From Naumovozyma dairenensis CBS 421 (taxonomy: Eukaryota; Ascomycota; Saccharomycetes; Saccharomycetales; Saccharomycetaceae), in the NCBI RefSeq assembly GCF_000227115.2, contig NC_016489.1:310001-374000 (forward strand): a DNA stretch of 64,000 nucleotides, in the 5' to 3' direction. A program made the position numbers and the translations under genes. The notes beneath the pieces are model-generated. The model searched no databases. It was not told where the DNA came from and saw only the letters and a program-made list of their open reading frames with translations. Positions 10,619 to 20,037 of this stretch are shown here, one piece after another. How positions within the stretch are numbered: position 1 is the first letter of the stretch; every line of letters starts with the position of its first letter.

Positions 10619-11116
10619 TTAACGCTTTTTCTTGTTTTTGTTTTTATTTTTCTTCCCTTTCTGTTCAGACTTTTTATTAGCAGCATTAGCAGTAGTATTT
10701 TCGTTGGTAGTATGCACTGGGGGAATATATTCTTTGACGTCAGAATTGGTAATCAATGAGCCCAATCCGACAATATCTTGGATCAATTTCTTCTTCTTAC
10801 TAGAGTTCTTTGGCACTACGATTTTCTTACCGTTAATTATCATTTTATTTTTTTCAATTTTACCTGGAGTAATCGACACACCCCTTGGCCCTATAGCATT
10901 CAGTAATCTAGAAACATCTTTACTTTTATTCGTATTGAACTTATAACTGACTCCGAGATGAGCATTATGAGACCTAAATGAGACCGAGGTCTTCTTCTTA
11001 TTATTATCCGTGTCAGAAGGTCCACGGTATGAGATAGTGAAGGTCGTTTGTGATGGATTCACTTCGAAAAGTTTCACACTACTGGTGATGAATGTATCGA
11101 TTGGTTTAACAGACAT
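10619..11116 (-). CDS. SRP21: Signal recognition particle subunit Srp21
   Basis: Fungal SRP9-like subunit of the signal recognition particle, which binds the Alu domain of the SRP RNA. The protein has 165 residues (167 in S. cerevisiae) and starts MSVKPIDTFITSSVKLFEVNPSQ, almost the same as the yeast protein. The core ends in the motif GPRGVSITPGKIEK, followed by the conserved IQDIVGLGSLI and a Lys/Asn-rich basic tail (KKNKNKNKKKR). It faces SSH4 tail to tail, 225 bp apart, and is divergent to DGR2, as in the YKL122C-YKL121W pair. Confidence 0.95.
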   Translation of the reverse strand: MSVKPIDTFITSSVKLFEVNPSQTTFTISYRGPSDTDNNKKKTSVSFRSHNAHLGVSYKFNTNKSKDVSRLLNAIGPRGVSITPGKIEKNKMIINGKKIVVPKNSSKKKKLIQDIVGLGSLITNSDVKEYIPPVHTTNENTTANAANKKSEQKGKKNKNKNKKKR

Positions 11117-11552
11117 GTCTGAATTGCCTTTATTCTATGTGCTTTCGCTTTCCTCTACTCTGCTTTCACTGTTTATCTTCTTTTAACTTGCAGCTTCTTC
11201 TTCACTCTATCTATAATATTTGTTAACTTCAACGGCACCGCCTCTTTCTGGAAGGCCATTTCTGCTTCAATTGCAATGGAACATTAACAAGGGTCCATTA
11301 GACTTGGAACATCTCGATCCTTTTAAGACAATTATTGGTTTCAAAAGAGGCTTAGGTGGTGGCTGAATACAGGCAATTAGCAACTGCATTATTATTAAGT
11401 GAAAAAGGATAAGGGTTCTTTACTGTGAGTTGAAAACAGGAGAGCTTTTTTCAAATATACTGTTTAAGGTGTATCTCAATAGAGAGAAAAGTAAAATATA
11501 TCTAACAGATTTTTTGATTTGTACTACCATACCCTTTCCTACTACGGTATCT
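11117..11552. promoter_or_regulatory. Shared upstream region of SRP21 and DGR2
   Basis: Divergent promoter of 436 bp. The DGR2 frame stays open upstream to about 11430 without an ATG, so those codons are treated as leader. No specific operator recognised. Confidence 0.5.
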
Positions 11553-14486
11553 ATGTTGAATCTAGGTATACCTATATCGAAGGAACAAGGAAGATCTCTT
11601 TCTAGCGGGGATAACAGTAGTCGAGAGCGTCCCTTTAGTGATGAGGGTTCATTTTATTCGAATGATGAATCAGAATATATTAGTGAGAACAACAATAACC
11701 AGTTGGCAGTATCGCAAGGAATGAATGAAGGGAATTTGTCAAATCGTAGGATTTCGCTTGATAGAAGTGGTAAACAGGTAGATTATTCAGCAGATATTGA
11801 ACCCTTAAAATTTAGAATGAGAAGGACCCCGGATCTACAGATTACTTCAAACCAAGAGCAGAAACAACAATCAGATTTGAGTACCCCAGTTCTGGCACCT
11901 GGGAATGCTGTTACACGTAAATCTATTATGCTCCCACCGGTAGAGCCAAATCTACATACTATAAGCGTTAGTAAACCTATTTTCGGATCTAATAATACTA
12001 CGTCCAGTTGGAACTTTAACTTTATTGATAAAGAACAGTTTGAAGAATATCTAAAAGAACCAAACTATATCAAAATTTATAAAAGACATGAAGATATTAA
12101 TCAGTTTAAAAGATTATTTTTGGCCCAAGAATTGAAAATAACTGATCCAAATGCTAATATCATCAATAAAAATATTACCAATAATAATCTGTTATATACT
12201 GAAACAAACAACACGTTTTTAAATAAAGATCAGACGGGGCCATCACCATCCTCATCCTCTTTTTCATCTGAGCCTAATGGTAACGCTAACTTAGATGCAT
12301 CAGATAAAGCAATTTGGTCGACGAAATTTAGCCATGATGGTAAATTTATGGCAACAGGAAGCAAGGATGGTATCCTTCGGATATGGAAGGTAATTAATTC
12401 CCCAATGGAAAGATTAGAGTTGGATTGTTATCAAGAATCGAATCTAACGGCAAGAAGTAAATCGTTAAGAATTAGAGATAAAATGGAGAAAGAATCGCCA
12501 TTACGACACTCAATGGATGCATATATAAATAAGAAATATCCGAATATGGCTGTAGATGAATCTAATGAGTCATTAAACTTATATGCCCCTGTCTTTAATC
12601 CATCTCCATTTAAGATTTTCAAGGAACATACTGCTGACATACTGGATATGGATTGGTCAAAGAATGGTTTTATATTGACTAGCTCAATGGATAAAAAAGC
12701 AAAACTCTGGCATCCTAATAGGGAAACATCTTTACAAACCTTCTCTCATCCTGATTTCGTTACATCTGTTAAATTCCATCCAGTTGATGATCGGTTTTTC
12801 TTAACGGGTTGTTTGGATCATAAATGTAGATTTTGGTCCATTTTGGAAAATTCAGTTGTCTATGAATTCAATTGTTATGATTTAATTACTTCTTTGACTT
12901 TATCACCGGGGGAAGGTGAATTCACAATCGTGGGTACATTTAATGGTTACATTCATATTTTATTGACAACTGGTTTGAAACATGTCTCAACATTTCATAT
13001 TACTGAGAAACATTTCCAAAATAGTAACAATGTTAATAGTTTTCACGATTTTAAGTCATTGATGAATAAGAAACGTGGGCCTCGTGTAACAGGTTTTCAA
13101 TGTTTTTATCCTCCAAGTAGTGATAGTACTGCAGGCAGTAAAATTGACAAGAATTTGAGAATATTGGTCTCTGCAAATGATTCAAGGTTAAGAATATTTG
13201 ACCTTGATCAGAATAAATTATTAGAAGTCTTGAAGGGATACCGTAGTGGTTTATCTCAGCATAATGGACAATTACTAAGGTGGGGCAATGAGCATATAGT
13301 TATTAACAGTAGTAATGATCATTGGTTTTATGCATGGCGGTTAAAATCATCAAAGTTATCTGAAAAAGGTTCGGTAACTACAAACAATGATAAGAACAAG
13401 AGTAGTAAAAATAAGAACACGAAAAATAATCTCAAGCACAGCCTTATACCCAGAAAGATAAGTAATTTTTTAAGTTCACACAAGGATCAACCAATAAAGA
13501 ATTCACATTATGTCGCCTTTCATGCACATCATGAACCTGTAACTACAGCTACTATTGCACCGCCTGAAACAGCAAAGACATTGGCCTTATCGAATGATTT
13601 TATATGTGAACTTTCTCTCCAGTATATGAAAAATCAACAACAAGAGCTCGGGAAACGATCGTTAAAAAGTGAATCTTCAACTACCAACACTACAATATCA
13701 AGTAGAAAATCGTCTGATTTAACATCTCAATGCAAGAATTCTATACCAAGGAAACCTCATTCCTCCTCTACCACCCATGAAAGTTTACCTTCAGTTACAA
13801 GTAGCAGACCTACGACGGCGACAGGTGTACCGAACGTTGTTGATATAGTAGGTCCTATCCTAGTGACTACAGACTCAGAAGGTAATATACGTGTATTTAG
13901 GACTGACCTTGGACGACAGGTACGTGAAAAAGTATTAGAAAGTTTGCACCTAGAGAAAAAGAGAGAAAGAGAAAGTATTCACAAGCCTGCAATAGATAGT
14001 TCATTGACATTAACGAATATGAATCAACCAGATGTTTCTAGTAAATGTACATCGAGTAATGTAATTGTAGCACCTTCTCTCAATCCATTAATTAAAGTTA
14101 TCTCTGCAGGTGATTCGGAGCCCAATCTAAGACCTTTGACTAAAGATACTGCGACTAGTAATAATAGTAAAGGGGTAAGAAGAGCTAGCACTGGTGGGTC
14201 TACAAGGCCAAATTTGTTAAATATAAACTCCACAATCAATGGGTCAATGAATAGTTTAAATTCATCCCTCCGTCAACGAATGCCCAGTATTTCATCATCC
14301 ATTGGATCCGAAAGTGCACGTAGCAATTTACAAAGATCAAATGATCTTGTCGCTGGCAATTCCGTACAATTTAAATGTGAAGTTTGCGAAGGGAGAAGAT
14401 TTGAACCTATATCTAATAAACTTGGGCAAAGAGAAAATGGATATTATTGTCTTGATTGTGGAAACATATTAAATAACTTTAGGTGA
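11553..14486 (+). CDS. DGR2: WD40-repeat protein Dgr2
   Basis: WD40 protein linked in S. cerevisiae to 2-deoxyglucose resistance; the paralog is YMR102C and the molecular role is unknown. The product is 977 residues from ATG 11553 (MLNLGIPISKEQG), longer than the roughly 850 of S. cerevisiae. A disordered Ser/Asn-rich N-terminus is followed by WD repeats with recognisable blades: IWSTKFSHDGKFMATGSKDG, ILDMDWSKNGFILTSSMDKK and VKFHPVDDRFFLTGCLDHKC. A long low-complexity insert separates a last blade (GPILVTTDSEGNIRVF). The C-terminus has a four-cysteine zinc-ribbon-like end, CEVC...CLDC. Neighbours match YKL122C-YKL121W, so this is the DGR2 copy. Confidence 0.9.
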   Translation: MLNLGIPISKEQGRSLSSGDNSSRERPFSDEGSFYSNDESEYISENNNNQLAVSQGMNEGNLSNRRISLDRSGKQVDYSADIEPLKFRMRRTPDLQITSNQEQKQQSDLSTPVLAPGNAVTRKSIMLPPVEPNLHTISVSKPIFGSNNTTSSWNFNFIDKEQFEEYLKEPNYIKIYKRHEDINQFKRLFLAQELKITDPNANIINKNITNNNLLYTETNNTFLNKDQTGPSPSSSSFSSEPNGNANLDASDKAIWSTKFSHDGKFMATGSKDGILRIWKVINSPMERLELDCYQESNLTARSKSLRIRDKMEKESPLRHSMDAYINKKYPNMAVDESNESLNLYAPVFNPSPFKIFKEHTADILDMDWSKNGFILTSSMDKKAKLWHPNRETSLQTFSHPDFVTSVKFHPVDDRFFLTGCLDHKCRFWSILENSVVYEFNCYDLITSLTLSPGEGEFTIVGTFNGYIHILLTTGLKHVSTFHITEKHFQNSNNVNSFHDFKSLMNKKRGPRVTGFQCFYPPSSDSTAGSKIDKNLRILVSANDSRLRIFDLDQNKLLEVLKGYRSGLSQHNGQLLRWGNEHIVINSSNDHWFYAWRLKSSKLSEKGSVTTNNDKNKSSKNKNTKNNLKHSLIPRKISNFLSSHKDQPIKNSHYVAFHAHHEPVTTATIAPPETAKTLALSNDFICELSLQYMKNQQQELGKRSLKSESSTTNTTISSRKSSDLTSQCKNSIPRKPHSSSTTHESLPSVTSSRPTTATGVPNVVDIVGPILVTTDSEGNIRVFRTDLGRQVREKVLESLHLEKKRERESIHKPAIDSSLTLTNMNQPDVSSKCTSSNVIVAPSLNPLIKVISAGDSEPNLRPLTKDTATSNNSKGVRRASTGGSTRPNLLNINSTINGSMNSLNSSLRQRMPSISSSIGSESARSNLQRSNDLVAGNSVQFKCEVCEGRRFEPISNKLGQRENGYYCLDCGNILNNFR

Positions 14487-14991
14487 ATTTTATTTATTGT
14501 ATATGGAACAAAAAGTAGCAAAATATAAACACAAGTATGATTATACTAGATAAAGGTGTGATACTGGAACCATTATTCCCTATTGGATATCTTAGAGAAA
14601 ATTAAAAAAATTGTTTGTTTTTTAAATAGTGATTGTATAATATTAAATTATTAAATGTAAATATTTCGGCATAATTTGGAAAGTCCATTTTTAGGGAATC
14701 CATTTCGGGACTATTTACTTCGAGAGATATCTTTGGGTTCTTTACATAATGCAATTCAAGAGAAGGATTTTTAGAAAAGTGATTAAACCATTGCCCCTCT
14801 ATTCTTTATTGTTTTATTTTTCACTCAATATATTACAAGAAAGAAAATGCTATGTGATCACGCAGATAAGAAACTACCTGCAAGGTTTCATTCTCCCATG
14901 AATGCCTAGATGGAGTTTCAGCTTTTAAGCTCTTTTCCTAACATGTACACGTACATATAAATATATGTACGAAGGAGTTTTTTCCCTTGGC
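14487..14991. other. Intergenic between DGR2 and the a-factor operator
   Basis: AT-rich spacer with poly-T tracts; no ORF or RNA gene seen. It contains the DGR2 terminator and the distal part of the a-factor promoter. Confidence 0.5.
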
Positions 14992-15022
14992 CATGTAACT
15001 ACCCGATTAGGAAATTTACATG
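14992..15022. promoter_or_regulatory. alpha2/Mcm1 operator of the a-factor gene
   Basis: A 31-bp near-palindrome: CATGTAA at the left, TTTACATG at the right, and ACCCGATTAGGAAA in the middle. The outer halves are the Mat-alpha2 half-sites and the centre is an Mcm1 P-box (CC...6...GG). Spacing and sequence agree with operators of S. cerevisiae a-specific genes such as STE2. It lies 257 bp before the a-factor ATG, so in alpha cells and diploids alpha2 should silence the gene. Confidence 0.93.
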
Positions 15023-15144
15023 GTTGGTTGAGGATATTGAATAATAAGTATATGTGACTTGTCTCAAGGTACTATAATCTAAAACACTGGGATATAAGGG
15101 GCAGAAAATATCATTCGTTGTTAGTTTAGAGCTTCAGCAACCGA

Positions 15145-15152
15145 TATAAAAG
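15145..15152 (+). promoter_or_regulatory. TATA box of the a-factor gene
   Basis: TATAAAAG 127 bp before the ATG and about 120 bp after the operator, the usual order for a strong regulated yeast promoter. Confidence 0.7.
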
Positions 15153-15278
15153 GGTGCCCTTTCTTTCCTTCTATTTGAAGTACTCCATCTGTTTTAATCA
15201 TTGTCATGTTCAAAACAAAGTAACAAGAAATGAAAGACACAAACTAGTCAACAATCAAATTTAATCTAATTAAAAAAG

Positions 15279-15383
15279 ATGCAACCATCTACTGAAGCTA
15301 CCAAGAAAGATAGCTCCTTTGAAAAGAGGGACAACTATATTGTCAAAGGTTTATTTTGGGATCCAGCTTGTGTCATCGCTTAA
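15279..15383 (+). CDS. MFA: a-factor mating pheromone precursor (MFA)
   Basis: Precursor of the prenylated pheromone secreted by MATa cells through Ste6. It is 34 residues, starts MQPSTEATKKD and ends YIVKGLFWDPACVIA. The last four residues CVIA are the CaaX box identical to S. cerevisiae MFA1/MFA2: C31 would be farnesylated (Ram1/Ram2), VIA removed (Rce1/Ste24) and the cysteine methylated (Ste14). The mature peptide should be residues 20-31, which differs from S. cerevisiae YIIKGLFWDPAC only by I to V at position 3. The N-terminal pro-segment is short and charged. The gene is too small for a standard ORF cut-off. A perfect a-specific operator and a TATA box precede it. Its neighbours (DGR2, YNL092W-like) are not those of MFA1 or MFA2 in S. 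cerevisiae, so I do not assign MFA1 versus MFA2. Confidence 0.97.
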   Translation: MQPSTEATKKDSSFEKRDNYIVKGLFWDPACVIA

Positions 15384-16253
15384 AAAAAACTGTATTCAAG
15401 AAATCATGGAAACCAGCTGCAAAAGCTCCAGAAGATATCTTTCCAAACAATCGACAAGAACTCTTTAGACAAAACATCTATATACCCCTCTTTATAACAA
15501 CCTAATATTAAAAAAAAAAAAATAACTGCACGTCGTCTCAAACAACTTCCATTTCATAGCTCACATAAGTAAGTAAACACATATATAAAAAATACAATAT
15601 TTTTTCTTGGATATAATCCATATATCAAAGGGTTGAGTTCAGTGAGTACAACTCTTTTCTTTCAACAACTAGTTCTTTTCTTTCACGTAAGTAATCTCAG
15701 CCACGCAACGACACATTGTCGTAACGTGTTTCTTCGAGGTTTGAACCCTAAACCCTACGGCAAGTTTTGGATTATTTCCTGTATTGGTGTCCGGGTAACA
15801 GATGGCCTCTTTCAGAAAAAATTTCCGCAAAAAAAGAAAGTGAGTATGGATAGAACTATATAAATAAATAAGTAATGTTTGATGACTTAACTTTTGATCC
15901 ATAATCTTCTGTCTCCCTTATTAAGCTCTTCTTTTTAGCTTTTAGTTCTTTTTAAAGAGACCGATACAAAACATATTTATGCATTCTATTCACTGTGCCG
16001 TCTTTAAATTTGTTAGATGAACAGAGGGGAAAAGAAGAGCTAGAAGAATCTTAATGAGCGTCCTCATACTGTCTATGGCAAATCATCGGTCTTTTTATTT
16101 CTTTAAATAAGGAGAATCTTTATGGCTTTAGTCGGTAGCTGCGCAAGTTATACATCTTTTGTCTATTAACGTAAAAAAATGAGTGGATTTTGTAACGGCT
16201 ATAGTTGTATCTACTTCCATCTCTGTCGTAATTTTTGCGATAGTCTACGTAAC
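15384..16253. other. Intergenic downstream of the a-factor gene
   Basis: 870 bp between convergent genes. Two overlapping frames near 15633-15902 on opposite strands show no protein character I can recognise. A short open stretch right after the a-factor stop (about 15396-15506) has balanced composition but no ATG in that frame. Otherwise AT-rich 3' sequence. Confidence 0.45.
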
Positions 16254-17591
16254 TTATGTATGCGGTCCCTGATATCTAGAATGGAATTTAAGAAGACCGT
16301 AGTAACCTTGATACAAAGACTCATAATCTGTCAAATAGCCATTCAAATCTGCCTGTTTAGTATTAACCTGCACATCTATGTCTTCCCATTTCCGTATTCT
16401 TCTCAGTGAGTTTAATTCCTCTACAGTAAATTGAACTAACGGTCTAGTTCCATATTTCAAAGGTCCAACATTGATCCACTGTAAATTATTAGAATATTGC
16501 TTCAGAGATTCAATATTTTCGAAATATTCAAACATATTTTCAGCTGTATCTATGAAATATTCTGTAACTATAATAATCTTATCATAAGTAAGCTTTCTTG
16601 GAGTATACTTACGGAAATCTTCCAACAACGTATTCAAATTAGGAGTGAATGAAACTTTACTTAAACTGACATTAAATGGTCGCGTTTGTTTCTTGACATC
16701 AAGTTGGCCAGAATAGAACATATTGAATGGACATATTTCAACATCTCGCTTAAAATGTAATGCAAATTGATTACAAACGTACATTAATGTTGATAGTTCT
16801 ACCGAATCAACATCAACTGAGGGAAAAATTTCAGCAATAGAATGTGCCAATCGACCTAATCCTGATCCAGGAAGTACAACCAATGAGTTATCACCCAACT
16901 GGCATGATTCCAATCTTTTTTGCACATAATCTACTATAGGTTCCCTTTCCAATTTGAAACTGTCGCTCCAATCTCGACAAAGATGATTTATAGCCTCAAT
17001 AACCCTGTTTTGATTTGAGTTCGATTGCAATACAATAGTTTCATCTTTATATCCTATTTTCCGTTGTAATTTACTCCCATTGGTGTCAAGATTAAATCCA
17101 AATTCAGTACAGAACCCACGTAATACATTAATCATCTTCTTATCAGTCTTCGAAGAAGTATTCACCATTTCCTTCAGGACATATTCGATGATATTCTCAA
17201 TAACTTTGTAATTTCTTGAAACACTTTCATTAACTTGACTAATCTTATCAAAATATCGTACCTTATTCAACTGTTCTAACCAATTGGTATCAATTAATTC
17301 ATTCGTCCTCTTAGATATGATACTATTCGTCATTTTACCTCGTGATTGGTATTCTTTCAATTCATTTAAAGTATATGCCAAATTTTGCAGTTTTACAGAC
17401 CCACCATTCTTAGCAGGAATTAATTGGAACCCTGGACTTCTAATACGATAGTTAACATACGGTGATAATTGTTCTGTCAGAGAACTTTCAAGTTGTTTTG
17501 CTGCCCAGTTTCTAAATGGTTTATATTTACTTAAAAATGACATGAGGAAGAATAATACGGTGATTAAAAATGTGCTTATAATTGAACTCAT
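16254..17591 (-). CDS. Carnosine N-methyltransferase-like protein (YNL092W family)
   Basis: Putative SAM-dependent methyltransferase of the N2227/CARNMT1 family; S. cerevisiae YNL092W is the counterpart. The protein has 445 residues. The SAM-binding glycine motif is VVLPGSGLGRLAHSIAE (about 238-254), followed by an acidic strand end, VDSVELS. The C-terminal region with IDTAENMFEYFENI and WINVGPLKYG is typical of the family. The first 20 residues (FLITVLFFLMSFL) are hydrophobic and could anchor it to a membrane. It is convergent with the a-factor gene. It does not belong to the chromosome XI block on either side, so it marks a rearrangement. Confidence 0.85.
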   Translation of the reverse strand: MSSIISTFLITVLFFLMSFLSKYKPFRNWAAKQLESSLTEQLSPYVNYRIRSPGFQLIPAKNGGSVKLQNLAYTLNELKEYQSRGKMTNSIISKRTNELIDTNWLEQLNKVRYFDKISQVNESVSRNYKVIENIIEYVLKEMVNTSSKTDKKMINVLRGFCTEFGFNLDTNGSKLQRKIGYKDETIVLQSNSNQNRVIEAINHLCRDWSDSFKLEREPIVDYVQKRLESCQLGDNSLVVLPGSGLGRLAHSIAEIFPSVDVDSVELSTLMYVCNQFALHFKRDVEICPFNMFYSGQLDVKKQTRPFNVSLSKVSFTPNLNTLLEDFRKYTPRKLTYDKIIIVTEYFIDTAENMFEYFENIESLKQYSNNLQWINVGPLKYGTRPLVQFTVEELNSLRRIRKWEDIDVQVNTKQADLNGYLTDYESLYQGYYGLLKFHSRYQGPHT

Positions 17592-18411
17592 TTATTTCTT
17601 CCTCAATAATGTATGGTTTCTTTTGTTCTACTAACTCAAAGTTATGAATAGCTTACCTTCTTGTAAATGGTATTTCTTAAAATGTTTTGCTTTTGGGATG
17701 GATGATTTTTTGTTTGATGACAACTAAATGAGACTTATAATCAGATACCAATATTATGATAGTACTAGTACAGACCAAGGTAGAACAATAAAATAAGAGA
17801 TTCCTCTTGTTACAGAATGTCTTTAAGTTTTGGTTGAAAAAAGTATATCGTTTTTTATCAGCAGGTTATAAAACAGTCACAAAATTTTATTGAGTTCATG
17901 TTAGCAACAACTAAAGGATTTTTTTTCCATGAATAATTGCTTTGGAAATAATAATGTTTGTATCAATATATAAAGCATGATCTTCGATTTTTTATAATTA
18001 TTACATCCATGTAGATTATTATATATATACATATGCACATATTAGGAAAAGCATATTGGTTCAACTAATGACAAGTAATGCCTTGAACTTTATACTGTAA
18101 ATTGCATCCAATTCCATAATTTAATCATGGGGAAGTGTAAGATCTTATTGTGGCTGCTGAAAATCTCTAAACTACTTAGGAATTAATTTCACTTCCTTAC
18201 AATTCAAATCGAAGAATTTCTTTGCTTGGACTCACATATGTGAGAGTATAATAATTGAGTAATGTATGCAAAAAGAGTGCTGAATTATTAGCTGAAAAAG
18301 TCAAAATGGTTCAGTTCATTAATTAGTCTCAATTTCCTGATCTTATATACTCATTTCTGGAAAAATTTGTTAATTTATCTAACCATCTTCGTCGCTAGCC
18401 CATTCTTGCAG
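17592..18411. other. Intergenic: YNL092W-like promoter and SPT14 3' end
   Basis: 820 bp, strongly AT-rich, between two leftward genes. No ORF or RNA gene seen. Confidence 0.5.
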
Positions 18412-19743
18412 TCACTCTTTTGGTGGCCACTTAAGAGCAATATCGATTTCTGATCTTGGATAAAGCCATTCAAAGATGACATAAAGCATATAATTAATTA
18501 TAGAACATAACACATATAAATGTCTTGCCCAAAGCCCTTCTCTCTTATAAAGCTTCTTCAACATGTATATCCAATTTTTTTCATCCATAGAAAAAGTTGA
18601 GTAAATATCTTCGTATACTTGAACGGTCCTTTTAGCCACATCCTCCCAACGGTACATCTTGAATATTTCTTCATGGAAGGTTGAAGTATCACAGTGACCA
18701 GATCGAAATAAACCAATCGCCTCGTTGATGGCTAATACAAGTGCAGATACAGACGTCTCCTTGGCGAATACAGTCATATTCGAAGGTAGGACTTCCGGTA
18801 TCCCACCTACATTGGTAGTAACAATTAGTAAACCACATGATGCAGCCTCCACTAAAACAGTTCCAAAGGCTTCTGTCAAACTTGCATGTAAATAAATATC
18901 ACCTTGACACATAACGTCTCTGACATTTTCATGCGGTACAGCCCCCAATAGTTGAACTCTTTCTTCTAATCTATTTGCTTCTATCATCTGTTGGAAATCA
19001 ATGAATTTGGGACCATCACCAGCAATAATAAAATTAACTCTATCATCTCGAGAACAAATCAATGGGATAAGCCGTGTCAAGAGATCTGAACCTTTATTAG
19101 GAAACAATCTACCTATAATAACGATTGTAATATTACCTTTCTTGTTTTTGTTTCGAAGTTTGATATCACGAGAAATAGGTTTAAAGTCCTCGCTAATGAC
19201 AGCATTAGGAATCACAGAGACCATTTCTGGTAGTAAATCTGCTCTTAAAATTATATTTTCTTTACAAGTATTAGAAACACAAATGACTCTATCAATATTT
19301 GTAAGGGAAAATGTTAGAATTTTGTTTGCTAAAATTGAACCGGTAGTATCAAATGCATATAACGAATGGTCCGTAAAAACTGTCAATAATCCCATTGTAT
19401 TTGCATGTAAGATAGCTTCATGAGCTAAAGTAGATACTGCACCATGTGAGTGTACAATTTGAATTTGTTCTCTTATCAATATATTTCTAAGGATAGGGAA
19501 TGTCGAGAATACGGTGGGGAACGTTGTTTCCCTATACATCACTAGAAATGGGACATGATATACTTTTAGTCCATTAGTTAAGTATCTCACGCCAATTCTA
19601 TCCTTGTATTGATGGGTGATTATTACGACGGAATGGCCTTGGGATATTAAGTTCTGGGCTAGATGATAAATATGGAACTCCACACCCCCCAATTGAGGGA
19701 AGAAGAAATCACAGACCATGGCAATATTAAACCCCATAACCAT
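18412..19743 (-). CDS. SPT14: GPI N-acetylglucosaminyltransferase catalytic subunit Spt14 (PIG-A)
   Basis: Catalytic subunit of the ER complex that adds GlcNAc to phosphatidylinositol, the first step of GPI-anchor synthesis; essential in yeast. The product is 443 residues, family GT4: N-terminal Rossmann domain with [14 protein letters not shown], the conserved TDHSLYAFD, the sugar-nucleotide domain with GDGPKF and the EX7E motif EAFGTVLVE (acceptor-site glutamates). A C-terminal hydrophobic segment ([20 protein letters not shown]) matches the ER membrane anchor. The predicted N-terminus [14 protein letters not shown] is continuous, so the 5' intron I recall in S. cerevisiae SPT14 is absent here. 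An out-of-frame ATG at 19747 lies 4 nt before the start. The divergent neighbour TRE1 reproduces YPL175W-YPL176C. Confidence 0.95.
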   Translation of the reverse strand: MVMGFNIAMVCDFFFPQLGGVEFHIYHLAQNLISQGHSVVIITHQYKDRIGVRYLTNGLKVYHVPFLVMYRETTFPTVFSTFPILRNILIREQIQIVHSHGAVSTLAHEAILHANTMGLLTVFTDHSLYAFDTTGSILANKILTFSLTNIDRVICVSNTCKENIILRADLLPEMVSVIPNAVISEDFKPISRDIKLRNKNKKGNITIVIIGRLFPNKGSDLLTRLIPLICSRDDRVNFIIAGDGPKFIDFQQMIEANRLEERVQLLGAVPHENVRDVMCQGDIYLHASLTEAFGTVLVEAASCGLLIVTTNVGGIPEVLPSNMTVFAKETSVSALVLAINEAIGLFRSGHCDTSTFHEEIFKMYRWEDVAKRTVQVYEDIYSTFSMDEKNWIYMLKKLYKREGLWARHLYVLCSIINYMLYVIFEWLYPRSEIDIALKWPPKE

Positions 19744-19747
19744 ACAT
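19729..19747 (-). promoter_or_regulatory. Short overlapping uORF at the SPT14 start
   Basis: ATG at 19747-19745 begins a six-codon frame (MYGYGV, then TAA at 19729) that overlaps the SPT14 initiation codons at 19743 and 19737 in another frame. If the mRNA starts upstream of 19747, scanning ribosomes meet it first. Confidence 0.5.
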
Positions 19748-20037
19748 TTCTATTCAATTACTCGCTTGCATAATCTAGTTTAGTTCATTGCTCACGAAGT
19801 ATTCTACTGTCTTTGTTCATCGCTCGAGGGTTCATACAAACAGTTTTGAACAAACACCAAATTTCATGTTTGTATCTCTTTTAGCGCAAAGGAAAATCTG
19901 TAAAGCGACCTTTGAATTAATTACGTAAAGAAGATTGGATTCCCATCGTAAAAATAACAAGAAGGAAAAAGCCCCCAGATCCTTTAGTCAGTATATATAA
20001 AAAGGTTATATATATCAATAGCTACTATTGGTCTATA

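Noticed and set aside
10632..10946. Plus-strand frame of 104 codons
   Set aside because: Antisense to SRP21, whose protein is clearly conserved; hydrophobic runs arise from complementing Lys/Asn codons.
15633..15902. Opposed frames of 76 and 77 codons after the a-factor gene
   Set aside because: Fully overlapping, no conserved motif, no typical start on the plus-strand frame.
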